Positions 15,136 to 16,502 of a stretch of DNA of 16,502 bases are shown one piece after another. The notes below the pieces were generated by a model, which was given only the letters and a program-made list of their open reading frames with translations, searched no databases and had not been told where the DNA came from. This DNA is from Dunaliella salina (Eukaryota; Chlorophyta; Chlorophyceae; Chlamydomonadales; Dunaliellaceae). A program made the translations under genes and the position numbers. Position 1 is the stretch's first letter. Each line of letters begins with the position of its first letter. The stretch is taken from the NCBI GenBank assembly GCA_002284615.2, contig MU070253.1, forward strand, positions 35,405 to 51,906. The letters run 5' to 3'.

Positions 15136-16080
15136 TGCCAATGGCAAGTGCATGTGCATGCTCACTATAGAAAGGCTCAGAACCCTGGTCGAAGCCTATG
15201 AAGCAGCCAAAAGAGTAGGCATCCATGCCACCATTCAGCCCCCTGTCCAGGATTCAGCATCTGAAATCATGGGTCTGCTCTCACGCCAAAAGGCTCAACA
15301 GAGAAATCTTTTGGCACAGAGCAAAAAGGTTTTCAATTCGAGCATGTTTATTACTCCTTCCCACATCCGATCAGCCCTGCATAATTGGTGCATGGTCTCA
15401 GCGGAGAGGTTTTCCAGCCCTCTTGATTTTGAAAATACCTACAACACTTATTTCAGCACAAACCACCCAGACCAGGTCTTTGGGGCGCACACAGACGCCC
15501 TCTCTGTGCGCTACACTGGCTTCTCCTTCCGCCATCCTCCACACGATGATGAAATGATGTTAAAACTCCTACGCCACGCAGTGCACTCCTCCCTCCATTC
15601 CACAGATCCAGCTGCCACCTTCGTGCTCCTGCCCCACTGGAGAGGCTTCAGCTGTAACACGTATATGAGCTGGCTGAAACAATACTCAGATACTGCAAAA
15701 ATTCTTGCCAAATTCACTGCAAGGAAAATCCAATTCCAAGCACCAAAACACTGGTTTGATACCATCACCAATCCTACTCCACCTTCCTATCCTATGCAAC
15801 TCATCGTTGTGTGGAACCCTAATGCCAGAGAAATACTAGATACCGCAAACAAAGACTGGTTTCAGTCCCTCCAGCAAGATGTAAAGCAAGTTGCACCAGA
15901 AGCTTGTTGGCTACCTTTGGATACTCCAAATACTGTCACGCCGCTGCGTACCCACCAACACCTAGCACAAGTACTTGGAAACAGAACTCCCAATCACTCC
16001 CCCCTGACACCCATAGCTGCTCACATAAGTGCCCTCAGGAAAGGGCAGAATTCACCCCTGCCTACTTCAAAAAGAACAAG
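15122..16080 (+). pseudogene. Methyltransferase-like domain of ORF2, resembling the PCIF1 fold
   Basis: A 330-codon frame. The N-terminal part (VFNANGKCMCMLTIERLRTL) is shared with copy 2. The middle runs SPLDFENTYNTYFSTNHPDQ, VFGAHTDALSVRYTG, FRHPPHDDEMMLKLLRHAV, TFVLLPHWRGF and MQLIVVWNPN. This resembles the late Rossmann part of PCIF1-type adenine N6-methyltransferases: an acidic/aromatic strand, an NPPF-like loop, a helix, a hydrophobic strand with Pro, and a final strand. The catalytic loop reads HPPH (15533-15544), so the Asn and aromatic of NPPF are both replaced and activity is doubtful. The SAM-binding half cannot be recognised with certainty. The fold assignment is an inference from motif order; it could also be a fold of another origin. 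Confidence 0.4.
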
Positions 16081-16502
16081 TTCACACCCGAAATCAAGGA
16101 CTGGAGTAAAATGACATACACTGATGGCAGTGTAATCAAACACAAAGATGGTGATTCCCCACCCCTTTCCGGTTCAGGTGTTTACAAACCAGGAAGTGAC
16201 ACTGCTGCACCCTCCCAACACCTGCAACTGCACATAAAACCCAATGACCATGGGCCAACCAATACCATCACCAGAGCAGAACTTTTGGGTATTCTTGTGG
16301 CACTCCAACACGAGCAAACTGAGATTGCCTCTGGTAGTGCATCCTGCCTTTTTCAGATTTCTAATCAAACCCTGAACCCGATGCGCATGAGGTATCACCT
16401 ACATGCAGAGCTCATCCATGCAATATCCATGCAATATCAACCATATTAGAGCATTCCCCTCACCCTATCCATTTTTACAAAGTCAAAGCCCACTCTGGCA
16501 TC
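16063..16502 (+). pseudogene. RNase H domain of ORF2, third Asp lost, 11-bp duplication, cut by window edge
   Basis: Frame 1 reads KFTPEIKDWSKMTYTDGSVI (first Asp, gat 16123-16125), THTITRAELL-type motif as NTITRAELLGILVAL (Glu at 16279-16281), then EIASGSASCLFQI, where copies 1 and 2 have an Asp (ATDS, ASDS); here ggt (16333-16335) encodes Gly. An exact 11-bp tandem duplication at 16417-16438 shifts the frame and causes TAG at 16447-16449. Past it another frame reads HSPHPIHFYKVKAHSG, the start of the last motif, at the window edge. The domain is therefore inactivated twice. Confidence 0.85.

Larger units (their letters stand above)
6846..16502 (+). mobile_element. Long LINE of Dualen/RandI type, degenerate, cut by the right edge
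   Basis: Plus-strand coding blocks follow each other in the order ORF1-like, Josephin-like x2, AP-type endonuclease, reverse transcriptase, basic linker, PHD finger, methyltransferase-like, RNase H. The order with both protease and AP endonuclease N-terminal to RT, and RNase H after RT, is that reported for Dualen; the minus-strand relatives show that a restriction-like endonuclease and a TTTTC tail should follow. The sense strand is C/A-rich. The 5' border is uncertain: the ORF1-like block at 6862-8060 might instead be a host gene. At least ten frame changes and several in-frame stops make it a pseudo-element. Confidence 0.8.

Noticed and set aside
4393..16502. Copy 2 and the plus-strand LINE as one insertion with 5' inversion (twin priming)
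   Set aside because: Both contain PHD-to-RNase H sequence, so they overlap in content. They also differ in sequence and domain set, so they are separate copies.

Overview
The window looks like nuclear DNA of a photosynthetic eukaryote, most likely a green alga. The left end carries the first four exons of a plastid-type ispG/HDS gene (MEP isoprenoid pathway), split by GT-AG introns and preceded by a transit-peptide-like leader. Animals and fungi lack this gene. The rest is dominated by non-LTR retrotransposons (LINEs) whose domain set (cysteine protease, AP-type endonuclease, reverse transcriptase, RNase H, PD-(D/E)XK endonuclease) is the one described for the Dualen/RandI group, first reported from Chlamydomonas. 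No species can be named.

Layout. 1-882: 5' end of ispG on the minus strand, running off the left edge. 883-2534: mostly non-coding host DNA, with a hairpin, a possible 3' end of a second minus-strand gene (1506-1724), a 248-bp PIF/Harbinger-like MITE (2050-2297) and a G20 tract. 2535-6845: three LINE fragments, all on the minus strand. The first (2535-2829) is a short 3' end from a different subfamily. Copy 1 (about 2829-4392) keeps RNase H and a damaged restriction-like endonuclease. Copy 2 (about 4393-6845) runs from the end of a PHD finger through RNase H to a nearly intact endonuclease domain. Copies 1 and 2 share a ~200-bp 3' tail. About 6845-16502: a much longer LINE on the plus strand, cut by the right edge. 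In order it holds an ORF1-like GC-rich coding region, two tandem Josephin-like cysteine protease domains, an AP-type endonuclease, a reverse transcriptase, a low-complexity basic linker, a PHD finger, a domain that resembles the PCIF1-type methyltransferase fold, and RNase H. By analogy with copies 1 and 2, the restriction-like endonuclease should lie just beyond the window.

Function and state. An intact element of this type would encode its own nicking activities (AP-type and restriction-like), copying (RT), RNA removal (RNase H), and accessory domains that could act on ubiquitin (Josephin), histones (PHD) and nucleic acid (methyltransferase-like). None of the copies here is intact. The long element has many frameshifts, in-frame stops, FADY instead of FADD in the RT, Gly for the third catalytic Asp of RNase H, an 11-bp tandem duplication, and a palindrome plus minisatellite inserted in the RT. 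Some frameshifts sit in homopolymers and could be assembly errors; the substitutions and duplications are harder to explain that way.

The most interesting content is the domain architecture of the plus-strand element: a duplicated deubiquitinase-like module at the front, and a PHD finger plus methyltransferase-like domain between RT and RNase H. The second of these domains is missing from copy 2.
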